From: Spodoptera frugiperda
Lineage: Eukaryota; Arthropoda; Insecta; Lepidoptera; Noctuidae
DNA: 64,000 nucleotides
Assembly (NCBI RefSeq): GCF_023101765.2
Contig: NC_064229.1
Location: 6,672,473-6,736,472 of the forward strand
Direction of reading: 5' to 3'
Positions 1 to 13,900 of this stretch are shown one piece after another. Below the pieces are notes generated by a model. It was given only the letters and a program-made list of their open reading frames with translations, ran no database searches and was not told the origin of the DNA. Position 1 is the first letter of the stretch. Each line of letters opens with the position of its first letter. The position numbers and the translations under genes are program-made.

Positions 1-155
1 GCAATGCATTACTGCCGGTTTTCGGTTTTTCGAAAAAAATCCGTAGAAGCACAAGATCTGGAATTGTGCCCAGAATAAGCTCACCCCTTATTACTTATAA
101 TACAAATGGTGAAAAGTGAGTGTAAATTGTATTGTTAATAGTGTACCCCTTCTAA
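1..155 (+). mobile_element. tRNA-derived SINE, copy 1 (body and 3' part, cut by window edge)
   Basis: Bases 1-155 match the body of the SINE seen complete at 29748-29951: the block ggaattgtgcccag, then attactta...aatggtgaaaagtg. The tRNA-like head would lie before base 1. Confidence 0.7.
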
Positions 156-794
156 AATATATAATTATTTAACGGAAGTGAAGAGAATATTTAACGGAAG
201 TCAAGGAAATGAGTTTCTCTAAACTTTGAAGAGTTTGTTTAGCTACTCTGTTTTCGTAAACTTCCTTCTCAAGTTAACAAGAAACCTTACAAACTCCTTC
301 CTGAATAAATTACCCAATGAGTGTAACAATAATTTTAATTAAAGTTATGTTTTTCTCAACAAAACCGTTTACTTTACGTTTAGAATAAACTTTTCAAAAT
401 AAAATATTTGAAACTTCATAAGTATACAGAATTTGTTACTTGGGTATTTCCAAATTAACTAAAAACAACTTGTTTAGTTGCGTAAATATATTGATAAAAA
501 GTTGTGACTAAAAATGGTAACCTGTACTAGTTTCGAGTCATAGAGGCACTCTTCATCATGAGCAGCGTGCGCAGACATGGCGACGTCGCACAAACTACTC
601 AATATAATTGACATGAGTAAAGCGTTATTTTTACTGACTTCCCAAAAAGGAGTAGGCACAGGCACTATCAATGGGTAGGCACAGGCAGTACAATATATAA
701 AAGTTATTTTTTGGTTTTAGTTTATGGAAGTCGGTTTTTAGTTAATTTATCAGGTATGTCTCACGATAGTTATTTTAAAACTATAGGTATATCT

Positions 795-1120
795 ATCTTA
801 ATAGCAACGTATTATAATACAAGTCGTAAATGCAAATGTTAATTAATGCGCCAAAATTAATGAAAAAACTGTTTGTCTACGTTTTAAGTGTGGCAAATAG
901 CATAAACAAGTCAACACGATTTTGCGCGGAAGAATAGGCACATATGTATAGGTAGGCTGTTTTTAAACAATTTCGCAACATTATTTAATGCTTGGTTAGC
1001 TGTAACAGAAGGCTACTTGAGGTCAGTTACCAGCGACATAGCAAAAAAGTGTACTTGCAAAAAACAACACATAATTAATTATATGTAAATTATATATAGC
1101 TTAGTTCAATGGAGTACCGA
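795..1120 (+). repeat. Diverged relative of the foldback element interior
   Basis: The order of short blocks (taatagcaacg, aatgcaaatgttaattaat, then acttgcaaaaaacaacacataatt) matches bases 1640-1915 of the adjacent foldback element, but strongly diverged. Probably an older copy. Confidence 0.45.
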
Positions 1121-1302
1121 TTTTCTTGTTTTTTTTTATACAGAAGGCCATATGTTTGGGCCCTGTATACCTTGATGTATCTGTCAACATGAATTAATTT
1201 TAGGCGGTTAAAAAAATGTTTGAGGTTGTAGGCATTAATTAGTTGAGTGAAAACTGGATTTTATTTTTAGATGTTACAGTTATAGGTACTTGAATATATT
1301 TA

Positions 1303-2178
1303 TAGTCCGGTCATTATACGATATTGAACTAACAAAAATTCCGACAGAGTGAATTTTGACAGACCTTTATTTTACTATAAACTATAAAAAGTTTCGATTA
1401 AAAGGTACTCTTCGATGAGATATGTGCTTCAAAAGTTATTCGAGGTCAAAGTTCAATATTTAATTTTAAGCCGTTTTTCTCAAAAACCTAAGTTTTTCAA
1501 AAAAATAGACTCAGACCAAATTTGTAGGATCTCAAAAATATACAAAATGTTCCTTATAAGTTTTTTTATAAGTATTACCGTTAATTTAAGATAGATTCGT
1601 GTGTCTCACACACATTTTAGAACTATTGGTAAGCGTCTAACTTAACAGCAACGATGATTTTGACGAAAATGCAAATTTTAATTAATTCGGCCCAACAATT
1701 AATCGGAAAAAAATGTCTGTCCGTTTTCCGTCCGTCAAATCCGTCCGTATGTCACACGCCTGTTGGGCGGACGAAACTGTATTGGGCCTGTTTAAAAACC
1801 AATTTCGTCAAAATCAATCGTTTGAAAGTTAGACGTTCCAAAGGGAAAAATGAGTGGGTTACACACGAATCTATCTTAGAAACGGTAATACTTGCATAGA
1901 AACAACACATAATTACCATTTTGTAGAAAATTTTATATATACAAATTTGTTCTGAGGTATTTTTTTGAAAACTTACGGTTTTTGAGATTCAAAACTCAAA
2001 AATACCTTAAATGTTGAACTTTGACCTCGAATCAACTTTTGAAGCACATATGGGATCGATGGGGACTTTTAAATTTTTTATCTTTATAGTAAAATAAAGG
2101 TTGTAGACCAAAATTCAGCTCTGAGGAACTGGATATTGTATCTTTCATTACTGTTTTCAGGTCTAAATTGACCGGATT
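1303..2178. mobile_element. Foldback element with long inverted arms
   Basis: Arms of about 300 bases, 1303-1605 and 1860-2178, are imperfect inverted copies: cttcaaaagttattcgaggt at 1429 against the complement of the matching stretch near 2030, and gatagattcgtgtgt at 1592 against its complement at 1861. About 250 bases lie between. No transposase frame is visible, so it is non-autonomous. Confidence 0.75.
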
Positions 2179-2863
2179 ATGTATACAGGTTGTCCGAAAA
2201 CTCAACGATATAATTTGACCCAGTGATAGGCCTTCTTATGACGGCTCTAGAACGCACAAGGAAACGGAAAGAAAAATATCTTTGGAAAAAAAAGTTACAG
2301 AGGAAAAACGGACTACTCTTGTAATCAGACACCCGTTGTGACATTTCAACTACGGTGACCACATTTATTCTAAATGTTTCTAAATTATTTTTTGAAATAA
2401 CAACTTGAACCGTGAAAATCTAAAAATATCTAAGTAGTTTTTTCACAAACAACAATCAAAAATTGAGGAAAACATGGCGCATTTAATAAAGATTTTAAAA
2501 TGATATAATACTCTAAGGAATATTATCCAAAAAAACGAGTACGTAACCTTTTCCTAAATAAGAATCCAATTTCACTCGAGTTGTATTCGAGTCGCCTACG
2601 TACCGTTACCGTCGTTTGAGTTTTGGGACGCTCTGTATATGAAGTCGATCCACCTTTAACGATAACTTATTCAATTAGGCCCACAAACTACACATGAGAT
2701 TTGAAAGTGTATACAGTATATTAATAGGTACACTATTTGGTAGTTTGTTTAATAAATATTTTTTATTAGGTACATTATTATCTTTAGTCCCTCGCGCCCA
2801 CGATCCGATATAACAGATCCAGCAGATATTATACTTAAGAACTACTTAACAACTTTTTATTAT

Positions 2864-3132
2864 TATACAGTATGTTAACTACTACAGAGGGCGTTTCTTT
2901 AAACTCGTTAATCTCTATCATTAATAGATTAAAATAAAAATATCAGCATAGAAAAATAGGCAATAAATAGCAACGTTGTCTTACTTTAATTACCCGCGCA
3001 CAGAGTGTTACTTTTACATATCGATTTAATATTTTTGGTGAATATTTTAATATTTAAATAAATAAAATTGTTTTTGTTTTTGAATGGTAATATGTTAACA
3101 GGAACGCCCTCTGTTAATTAACATACTGTATA
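2864..3132. mobile_element. MITE with about 30-bp terminal inverted repeats
   Basis: It starts tatacagtatgttaac...agagggcgtt and ends aacgccctctgttaattaac...actgtata. These are inverted copies with a short insertion. The 269-base interior is AT-rich and non-coding. Confidence 0.75.
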
Positions 3133-3489
3133 TTAGGAATTTTATACAACTTAAATCAAATAACATGCACGTTTTTTACTAAAATTTGGTCCACACCTTT
3201 TGCATAGTAATTAAGTATATACTATATTAGGTATTTTGCGTTATAAACATGATTATGTAAGCATGTCGTAAATTTTACAATAATAGGTGCGACATATGTC
3301 ACAGCTTTTCTTAACTCGGTCATAAAAATAACAAACTCGGTTATAAATATATGCTCTAATTTCAAATTAACATTTTGTTTCCACTAAAAGCATATTACAC
3401 GTATCAATTAGTTAGTATTTTATGCCAAATCTAGTTTTGTATCGCAATGAAGACCACACTATATTTATTGAAAGTATGGGTATAGGTAT

Positions 3490-3600
3490 CATTATTATCA
3501 ACAGTTAGAAGACGTCCACTGCTGGATAAAGGCCACCCCCTTAGTTCTCCACGCTGGTATTGGGTATACGTAACAGCAATATTGAAATTTAGGTGGAATC
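3490..3600 (+). repeat. Dispersed lepidopteran repeat fragment
   Basis: The block gaagacgtccactgctggat followed by aaggcc and cccttag is a familiar dispersed sequence in moth and butterfly genomes (from memory). No frame is present. Confidence 0.5.
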
Positions 3601-4487
3601 GTTAGTTTCACCAATAGCAACTAGATTTTCTCTTTCTTTTACTATACTTCTACCTACCTAAGATATACTTACTATATAGAAATAACACATACAGGTGTAT
3701 ATAATATATGTATGATGTATACCTAAGATATATCGTCATAATATTTTATGTTAAATATTTTCTCCTAAATTAAATCTCTTAAACTATATTATGTAATCTT
3801 TCTATTAAATTACATGGGAAATGGGCATTTAATTTTTGCCTTATAATCATTATATTGCCTGCGACACATAATTTTCCCGCTCAATAAGATAATCAAACGT
3901 AACAATTGTTGTTTGAAATAATTCCTAGATAAACATTTATGTACCTAACAATGAATAATAACCTAGATTTATCTTTTCCATAAATAAACTGTGTCTGACA
4001 TAATATTGGTTCTACATTTATTTAGTAAACTACACATAATTATAATAATGTGGTAAACCTGCATTAGGAACACTTTTGCATTTCTCGGTTACATAAATAA
4101 TGCATCTTTTTATCTTTCCATTAGCTATGCAAACGCTCGCAAATTGCAATAGAATTAGCGATAAGCAACAAGAAAACTATCGAAGTTACTACTACATAAC
4201 ACTATATTATAACAGTATAAATACTCTGACACATTAATAAATAAAACATCAATATCTCACAGTTGATGCAAGATATTGATGTTTTTGATTCCAATCTAAA
4301 TTATTTGTCAATTTTAAATGTCATTATCTTTAGTTTTAATATGATTATTTTGGAGGTGATTATGTTAACAAATTAGCCTAAGAGGACGCCTTATATTACT
4401 CTCTCGATTGAGATACAGAACCCAAATAGTTAATATGAGGTCCCTCTCATACCTTATAATGCATTTACTTTCTTCATCATCCATTTG

Positions 4488-4815
4488 TTGTGGTGGCCCG
4501 GAGGTTTAAGACGCCCGCTTATCATGCACGAAGGTGCGTGTTGGAAATCTACCAACAGCAAGTAACAATGCTACTTTTTCCAAGTTATATGTACTTTTTA
4601 AGATTATTTAGACACCACTGATAAAAGGTGAAGGAAAACTCCGTAATTCCTCACGAAGTTATTCGTGATTCCTCACCTGGGCTTATAATTTCCAATGATT
4701 ACTTTAAAATCGCCAATCCACTTTGAGCAAGCGTGGTGACTAATGCTCCTTTTCCTTGCGAGAAGAGAGCTTTGGTCAGCAGTGGCCACTAGGCTAGGCT
4801 ATACATGACGATGAC
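4488..4815 (+). mobile_element. SINE-like retroelement
   Basis: Begins ggtggcccggaggtttaaga, with a degenerate tRNA-like promoter (tgcacgaaggtgcgtgttgga in place of a B box). It continues with acaatgctactttttccaag and ends with a segment around agcgtggtgactaatgctcc. It resembles tRNA-derived SINEs of noctuids. It lies just upstream of the first visible transporter exon. Confidence 0.6.
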
Positions 4816-4915
4816 CTTATTATGTATTTACTTTCCTACTATATTTTCATAGATGACTTAAGTTACCTTAATTAAAAATCAAAGTTTATAAAACAAACCT
4901 TTCCATCTTCCACAG

Positions 4916-7900
4916 GCAGCATGGCGTTTCTCTGCCAGCCACTTGGTAGCATATTCTCAGGACCACTCCTGGACCACTTCGGTCGCAAGAAGGCACTGTT
5001 CCTGGTGAACATACCTCACGTGGTGGCCTGGCTACTCATGTACTACGCGTGGGACGTGCCTTCACTCTTCATTGGAAATGCCTTGCTCGGTATAGGAACC
5101 GGGATCATGGAAGCCCCGTCCGTAACTTATGTTGGTGAGATAAGGTGAGAAATTGAATAATTAACTTCGATAAAGTTGGGATATTATCGTTTCAAATGTC
5201 AGATAATTGATTGACATTCCTCTCTTAAGATAAGGAACTAAGAAGTTAAGACAGATTTACGATTGTTTTAGTAACCGATGTAAAACCAAGAGCTTTCTCT
5301 TTTATTCTTCATCTTTAACGATCCAGAGATTTTGGATTAATATTGGTTATGCTATTATTTTCCGTGGAACTGATACTTTCAATGAAACATGTGTCTTCAA
5401 AGGAAATTACGGTATTTAATAAAAACCCCAGTAAGACTTTGCCCGACCCGGGAATCGAACCCGTGACCCCTTGTGCAGCTTATTATTACTCAGTAGTAGC
5501 ACGGAGTCTGGAACTGTGCCCAATATATGGCAATAGGCTCACCCCTATTACATGGGACTTATAGCACAAATGGTAAAAAGTGGGAGTACATTGTATGGCG
5601 GCATTTCGTACCGTAATGTGCAGTATGTGCACCTCTGCCTACTCCTCCGGGGATAAAAGGCGTGACGTTGTAAATAAAATCTGTTTGACTTTAAAATTTA
5701 CTAAATGACTAGATAAAATAAATTTTAAATTCGAAGATAACCGAACCATCTGCTACATTGTTATTTTATGATTTTCCGAAATTGTGTCATTTAGAAAAGA
5801 GCAATGCTGCAAGAATTTGATAAAATCAATTGCATGATATTGATATCATATTAAATTACGTCTGTTATTAGATAGATTCTAAGATCTCTACTTTTAGATT
5901 ACCAATATGTATATCTAGTATCTACATAAGATAATCTAATTTATTCTGTTAAAAATTGCATTTAAATATATTATTATCCATTATATATATTTTTAAGATG
6001 TGGTTCCTTATCGCATTGTAGGTATTGTTAAATTATCTAGCATTATAGCTACTAGCAAATCATTAACATTTAGTAATAGTTATCAGATACAAATTCAGAT
6101 TTAGAAAAAAAATCCACCTCTGTTTGCTATCGTACAACCAACATGAAATCAGGTTTTAGATTTGTAAAATAATAAACCACTAAAAAGTTATAAGCCGTTA
6201 AAGTTTTCGGTTTCTTGGTGATTTTAACAAAACAAATTTAAAATCTCCAAAACAAAAACCGCCCCGACAAAGTTCGTTTACTTTTAATAACTTCGAGCAG
6301 TTAATTTTTTCATAAATCCCAATCTTTGAAAGAGCATTTACTATGAATTTGTACCATACCCCAGTCTAGCTTGACCCCTCCAAGAAAAATAGCTTCATAC
6401 TGTTATTTAATGAGTATGTAATGAGTATTGCACACTTGTTGGGTGAAACAGTATGCATATTTGACACACCGATAAACAATTACGAGCCACCACTAGACCG
6501 CTCTTAAGACCTATTGCCACTTTAAATAACAAAACATGTAAAGATATATAAGAATGTTAAAGCTTAAATTAATTTAAAATAAAAATATTGTTTTGCTGTA
6601 GCTTATTATAATGCTGGCATTAACTTTACTTCCTACGTGACGCAGCAGGATCTATCACGACTTAATTATGATGTAGGTTTGACAGGCATTAGATTATTGC
6701 CTGTATATTATGTATGTAATCTGTATATTGTTCAAAACGAAATAAAACAGTACGGTATCATCAGTAAGTCTGTGTGCTCTATCTTCGGTCACATCTTCGT
6801 TTCACCGTTCTGGCAGTAAGCGGGTTGGAGGCCAAACGCAGACTTATCAACGTTAAGAAATAAAAAAATCATTACGACCAGTATAAGAGACAGACATCTA
6901 ACGATGGCTTTAAATGAAAGAAAAAATGAAACCTAAAACGTGCTTGACAATCATAGGTATATGACTACTTGCAAAGGTACATTAACCAAGTAGAAATGAA
7001 ATTAGCTTTGAGTATAATGTTCTAATAACTTTTGTCTGAGACAGTTATATGTCTTCTATGTCTACTGCTGGACATGAGAAAATAGAGGTACTATTATTAA
7101 TCCTAAATCCTTCATGTAATTCCAGTGATCCATTAGTGCGAGGTATCCTGACAACCCTGACGAATGGGTTCACCTCGACGGGTATTTTCGTGGCGTACCT
7201 GCTGGGGACAGTGCTCCCGTGGAGACAGGCTGCGCTCGTGGCTCTCACTGTACCACTGACTACCATGGTGCTGGTGCTCTTTGTAAGTATATTTTCTAGT
7301 ATTTTTTTATAATTATACACAGTATTGACTCCACATATCAACATCACTATTACATATTACACGTTCAATGGGTTTTATGGTCGATCAAACCAGAAATTAC
7401 TTCAGGGGCTGATCCATTTGTGATTTGCATTTTCAAAATCCATAAGTTAAAACTAATGAAGTTTAACCTACGGAAAAACGATGGCGCTGTGATTAAATGA
7501 TGGTTTAACAAATGTAAAGTACATTATTCGTGAACGAAATACAAGTAAAACCAGTGAAGGCTATTGACACACCATTTTATTGCGTTTTACATTTATCACA
7601 CATTCATGGGCTCCGTCATGGCCCCTGGATCATCCATCACCATAAATAATCTATCAGTATAAACTATTACCACAGATACACAACAGAAAAATATACTTAC
7701 CATAACGCCCCGTGTATCATTATTTGTATATTATACGGTAGGCAATCTCTAACTTTACATTATAATATTAAATATGTTGTAAAACTTGTTGTTTCTTAAT
7801 TTTTATTAGAGGCTCTAGTTGCCGCCTCCAAATTAGAGGTAAATACTTAGCTGGTGGAATAAATTATAATCTTTGGCACGTCTATGAAGAGTCATGTATG

Positions 7901-10900
7901 AAACAATGACGATAAAATATAATAAACATAGACTAGAGATCATTTAATGGTTAGCTAGCAAGAAAACCAATGACATTTAAACCCACCCTTGTACAATAAA
8001 GTTACAAAAATTAACAAAATAAAATAAATAATATCTTAGGGGAAAAGCACGGCCGTTTTATGTACTGATACCAACTTAGTATATATGTTACGGTAAATCT
8101 GATTAATTGAAAATTATTAATAATAACCACACGTTTTGGTAAATGTGAATAATCGATCGGAATTTATTACTTTTTGTAGTGATTATTAATAATTCACGAC
8201 ACATATTGGTGAAAGTAATAAAATAAATATAAACCCAATGATTTTTGACCAGCAAGTATTTAGTTATAATATTAAACACCGTCTTACGATTATATTAATT
8301 AGAGATCACACAAACAAGGTTACTTGTACTTGCTTTAAACCGAAAGGACAACAAATTAACAGAGATTCTGAACTAGAATATTAAATAGTGCCCTTCCCCT
8401 TCTACATGTATCTGGGCTCGCTGTCGTTGCAGCGGTAAGTCCCCTGTTTGAGGAGTGGCTAGAGAGACGCCACGGCATCCTCACCTACCGCCTGATGCAG
8501 GTGCTTACCGGACATGGGAGTTTGGGTAGGTTCCTGTTTCTGATTGGGCGGGAGGAAAAGCACGGGTATCTTCACTGGGAGGACCGCACGGAGGACACGA
8601 AACAATTATTGTTTCATTAACAACATCAACACGAATCCTAAAAGCAATCACCAATAATCATATTTGGTTTGCCTGTATATCTTCTGTAGCACCTATAAAT
8701 GCATCAAATTAAAATTTTAATAGTATCGTCATAGAATTCAACAAATATCTGTTGTGCAAGTACAATATATTGCCGTTTAAATTGAAATTAAAATAACATC
8801 TTGGCCACTTATTACATTTATCATTACTAGGGTAAAATTATTAATAATAGCCGACAATTGTGATTAATTTATCACTTTTACCTCGAGTTTCGGTAATTAT
8901 TAATAATAGTAGATAATTATTAATAATTTTCAATTATTCACTCTTACCGTAACATATACAATTACATAACCTATGTATTCTTGTCCTAGACAATTATCTA
9001 CCATACATACATACCGATAAAGATATTCTCGCATTATGTAGTTAGAGGCAAGTCTATTGTTTATGTTTCATTATCGGTCACTATATAGGTACCTAATACT
9101 TCCCTTACCACGACCGATAACTATAAGATCAATAACAGAACCGCATGCTCAGTAACTTGAATTACTACAAGACATAAGATACCTATGTATTTTCTAACAA
9201 TATAACCTAGTAAACCAATCTAACTGTCCAAGTAAATTTAGACTCTACACTTTTGTTTATTAGAACTAAAATACGATGTTATCAGATGAATATTGAGCTA
9301 TTTATAAACCAGATTGCTGTGGTTCTTTACTGTGTAACATTATACGTATAGAGGTAACATTGAAACAAACTCAGGGTCAAGGTTTTATAAGTAGGTAACT
9401 ATTATAAATGTAATATTCGAGGCATTTGGATTCTGCGAACGAGACGTCGCGTCGTCGACCTGTTATGGAAGAAGATTTTTTAACCATTTTCCCTCATAGA
9501 AACAATGCTAGATAAATAGGAAACATTTTTAATAATACTACTGAAATTGACAGTTAATATACCAGTAACACTAAGTATAAAAGTTTGTTGTATACTATAC
9601 AACGTGTAACAAAAAGGGGGTATACATATCAATTGCACGGCTTCTAGATAACATAACAAACGATACGGTAAGGGTTTTTTAAACTCAAGTTTTCATGGTA
9701 CCAAGTTATGAATTTTTCAAATCGCGCCGCCGCGTTATACAAAATTAGGTAGGTAGGTACTAGGCGATCAGATTGACAGAAGAAATGTTTCGTAATACTC
9801 GCTAGTGATCCCTGTAGTGTTGTGACATGTTTGTATGATTTAAAATCAAGAAACATGCGATACCAAGTATTTGGTACAAAAATTTTTTTAATCGTATTTT
9901 AAGCTGAAACTTCGTTTAGAGACTCTATTCAACCTGTATTCATCAGCGCTTCTTGATGTATATGGGTATTTTGTTACACGTTGTATATCCCGATCCTAAC
10001 ACCACATAGATACCTATGTAACTGATTTGACAAATTAACTGAAACTTTGAGAATAATTACTTAAGTACTTCGTTTCAACACATATTATTAAAGAAACTGT
10101 ACCTATAAGGAAGTACCTTAATTATGATTTATAAGTAGTAGCAATAAAAAATAAACATCCAAATATTGAAATAATAATAATCCAATAAATTAAAATCGAA
10201 TTAAGAAAATTTATGAGATCGTCTTCACGTTTGTCCCTTTTATTCAATATCTGTTGCGTATGCTATGAATAACGACTAATGTCACTCTAATTGATCATTT
10301 GAATAAAAAATTGTTTATTGCCAAGAACCCGACCTATCATCGTGGTTATTTATTTAATTAGTTAAAAACTAGTCGCTGCGTTAATGTTACTGTGGTATTT
10401 ATATAATGTCAGTATTTCACAATAGTTTAGTGATCTCGGAAAGAATGCGGAACAGTTTTTGTTTGGAGGACGAAGATGCTTACAAATGTGTGTTTAGGCC
10501 ATCTCTTGATAAAGCAAAATGGTTTTGCAATGTCACGGTTATTTTATAGAATATGACACATATTCAAAAACAGGTCTTGCTTAAGTGCCTTCAGCACTAC
10601 TTACATTACTTTCGTGAATTTAAATACCGAAAAGTAAAAAGTTAAAATATGTACGAGCATAAAGTTCCTTCTATGGAGGAGTAGAAAAAAAAAATGAACG
10701 AACCAGTGTCCGTAGACTGGTTTTAGTTCGGACTATAGCTCCTACCGCGGTTTCTCCCACGTTAGTGTGACATAATTATAACGCGTTATAGGTTATAGTA
10801 TCACCAACCGTCTGTAATAAAAATATTCCGTGTGGTCCGATTGGTTCAAAAGTTATGTTTGAGAGAGCCACAAACATTAATTTTATTCACACATTGACGT

Positions 10901-13900
10901 AATTATTATGTATTTTTAGTTCAGTAGGGTACATAATGATGGATAGTACATTATGTGAGCCATAAACAAATGGAAAATTGATGAATAAAATTAAATAAAT
11001 TTAAAAGCTAAATAATGTTATACGGATGACATCCGATCAGAGCTATTAACTATCAAAATGAAATACGACCAATAGATTTCTGCTTAAGATAACGTAAACA
11101 GAATTTATGATCTACTTCATCCGAATCATCACTAACCTAAAAATGTGTGTTAAGTTTGTATTGTAACAAACTTAATAGATAACTAGCTTAAGCTCGCAGC
11201 ATTGCCCGCATTCCCAGGGCGAATAATATTTATCACATGTATTACTTTTATTCCAGACTGTAATGTATCTCTGTAACAATCATCCAAATCGTCCGGTAGT
11301 TTCTCATGAAAGAGTAACATCCTATCAAACTTTCACGATTATAATATTAGTAGGCTAGGAAGTAGGATTCGTTTACAAAATCATATATTACACATCTTTG
11401 GATATGTACAATCACAATCCTATTATGCATTCATATTTTAGCACAATCTTTCGAAATCATTTTAATACTTGACTAGGAATATCTCATTAGCTACCTTACA
11501 CGCGTAACCATCAATAGCCTTATATTTTGATATTTTCTAAAAAAAATAAAACAACAAAATTTTAACATCAAACATTTGATATCTAAACGATCTGTTTTCT
11601 TTATCGAGTCAGTTATTTAAGTGTTTTGTATTTTTTTTAATATAAAAAATTTGGGTGTCTTGACAGACAGGTAGGTATGTGAACAAAATATTTTAATATT
11701 AATTAGGCTCGTGAGAAAAATATGTTAAAATTTTATTTTAATCATCGGTATTTATCAAATAACGATTTCATATCCACGTGCGTCGTATATACTAGATAGA
11801 TAGCACAAACACAGAAATTATACTAACTAACACTTTAATTAGTATAATACGGTGTTAAATATGCGAGATAGGATATAATTATAATATCCAACATTAATTT
11901 AAAATCGATTATGTCATAGTAACACATTTTTTTCAAACCTACCTTTTTTCTTGAATAGTTTCATCGCATTTTTACTCAAATTTTATCTATGACTGCGTCG
12001 TTGGTCGAGTGGTCGCAAATCGAAAAATTCTCAGTGGTAGCACGGAGTCTGGAATTGTGCCCAGTATATGGCAATAGGCTCATCTCCTATTACTTAGGAA
12101 TTATAACACAAATGGTGAAAAGTAATGTGCACCTTTGCCTACCCCTTCGGGGATAAAAGGCGTGACGTTGCAAAAAAATGAATGTATTGCACTATTAAGT
12201 AAATCTACAACAAGACCTACTTTCGTTGAAGTTCCCCAGCATCTAAAACATTTCCAAACATACAAACAAAAAACCGCAGTTATCAGCAAAAAATCCCGAC
12301 TATGTCTATTGTGGTAGAGTAAATAGTTAGCTACCGAGCAAACGAAGCCACGAACATTGTAATAACGTATGTAATTTGAAGCCTTGGGCTGAGATTACAC
12401 GTCTTACACTGTAATATGATAAATATAAAATAATGACTGCGTCAATCAATCCCCTTCACCTTGACCGACTCTTATCTGTCATGTGGTAGTTGGGTAAAGA
12501 TGGTATTATATTCAAAGGGTTTAATAAATCTGTCACTTGCAAATGATTGTGTTGGGTTTCTTGTCTAAGCTAAAATACGCTCGTGAGCTTTTGTTGGGAA
12601 CCACTTTTTTTAAGGGAGGAAAATCATCCAATTCCTTTTCCCACCTTGGGTGAGACGAGAGGCAGTGTCAGACTGTTACTGACTAAAAACCACCCCGTTC
12701 CTACTCTTGATTCGAGCCGGAGCCCCGGTAATCCCGCTAGATATTCCGCAGCTCCGGGCTCCTGGGAACCACTGGATCCGAATTTAGCCATGAATCTATC
12801 AGGCTTAAAAATATATGTCGTATATTTTTATAGTGTAAATTTACGATGTGAATCAGTTTGTTTAAACTTAATTAAGTAACCATTAATTAATTGTTTTAAG
12901 AGCAATATATTTAATAGGCAAGGTCTTGTCCCAATTTAACCGAATATTTATAAAAAGCGGCTATTAACAAAATAGAAGAACTTCAGTATGTACTGCGTGT
13001 ACCAGTGACTACTATTGCAGATTGATAAATATTCATAAAACGGTATCAACTTATATTGATCCTCTAATGACTTAAAAATAAGATTTACGATCTAACTTTA
13101 TGGTTAGTAAATATAAAAAATGTGGTTTGAAAATAGGCAGTATCATGGCCACAAATAACTACCTGAATGTCAATTAAACTAAAAAAATATTTAAGTGTTT
13201 ATCTACGACTATAAAAGTTACACGAGGCTGTTTTTCTTTTGTTGCTGACTTTAAATCTTTTCAACTAATTATTATACGTTAAAAGCTCTTACAAACTTAA
13301 GAAAAAAACATGGCACAAATATTGTGCAATAAAAGTAATATAATATTGTTTAAATCTACCTAGGTATCTACTTTATTAGCTGGCCTAAATACCCCCTTCC
13401 CAATCCCGATTTCCCAACAACAACTAAATTCCTAACCCCCAAAAGGCAGGGTACCGCTCAACGCAATTGTAACACCTCTGATATTTCGGTTGTCCATGGG
13501 CGGCGGCGATTACTTACCATCAGGTGATCCGTCTGTTCGTTTACCGGTTTATAACATTAAAAAAATTGAGAAACATGAACAGTTCAAAGCAGGCCTACAA
13601 TATTTTTTTATACAGCAGATGAAATCTAATGATATCTAAATATTTGTCAATGAGCCACGCATGTGATTGATTGATTAGATCGATTGATCGTAGTAATTGT
13701 TTGGCTACAGTTTAATTGAGACCATTTACATGTATGTATGTCTATGTCTGTATGTCCATTCAATAATATGTAACGTTGTCGAATTCCTCGACGAGTTTCT
13801 TCATTGATTTTATTTTAACTGTCTGCTTTGTTTACACTTTTGAGAACTTAACATCCTAATTTTACATACATATTATTTCTTCCTTTCTAGTTAAATACAT

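Larger units (their letters stand above)
1..4915. other. Gene-free stretch, repeats only
   Basis: Apart from the repeats listed separately I see no coding exon. In particular, no equivalent of the first two exons of the transporter paralogue was found. The short open frames here lack splice sites or protein-like composition. Confidence 0.6.

Noticed and set aside
5441..5475. tRNA-like box sequence as a possible tRNA gene
   Set aside because: It shows only a B-box-like block within a SINE; no acceptor stem or anticodon arm could be folded by eye.
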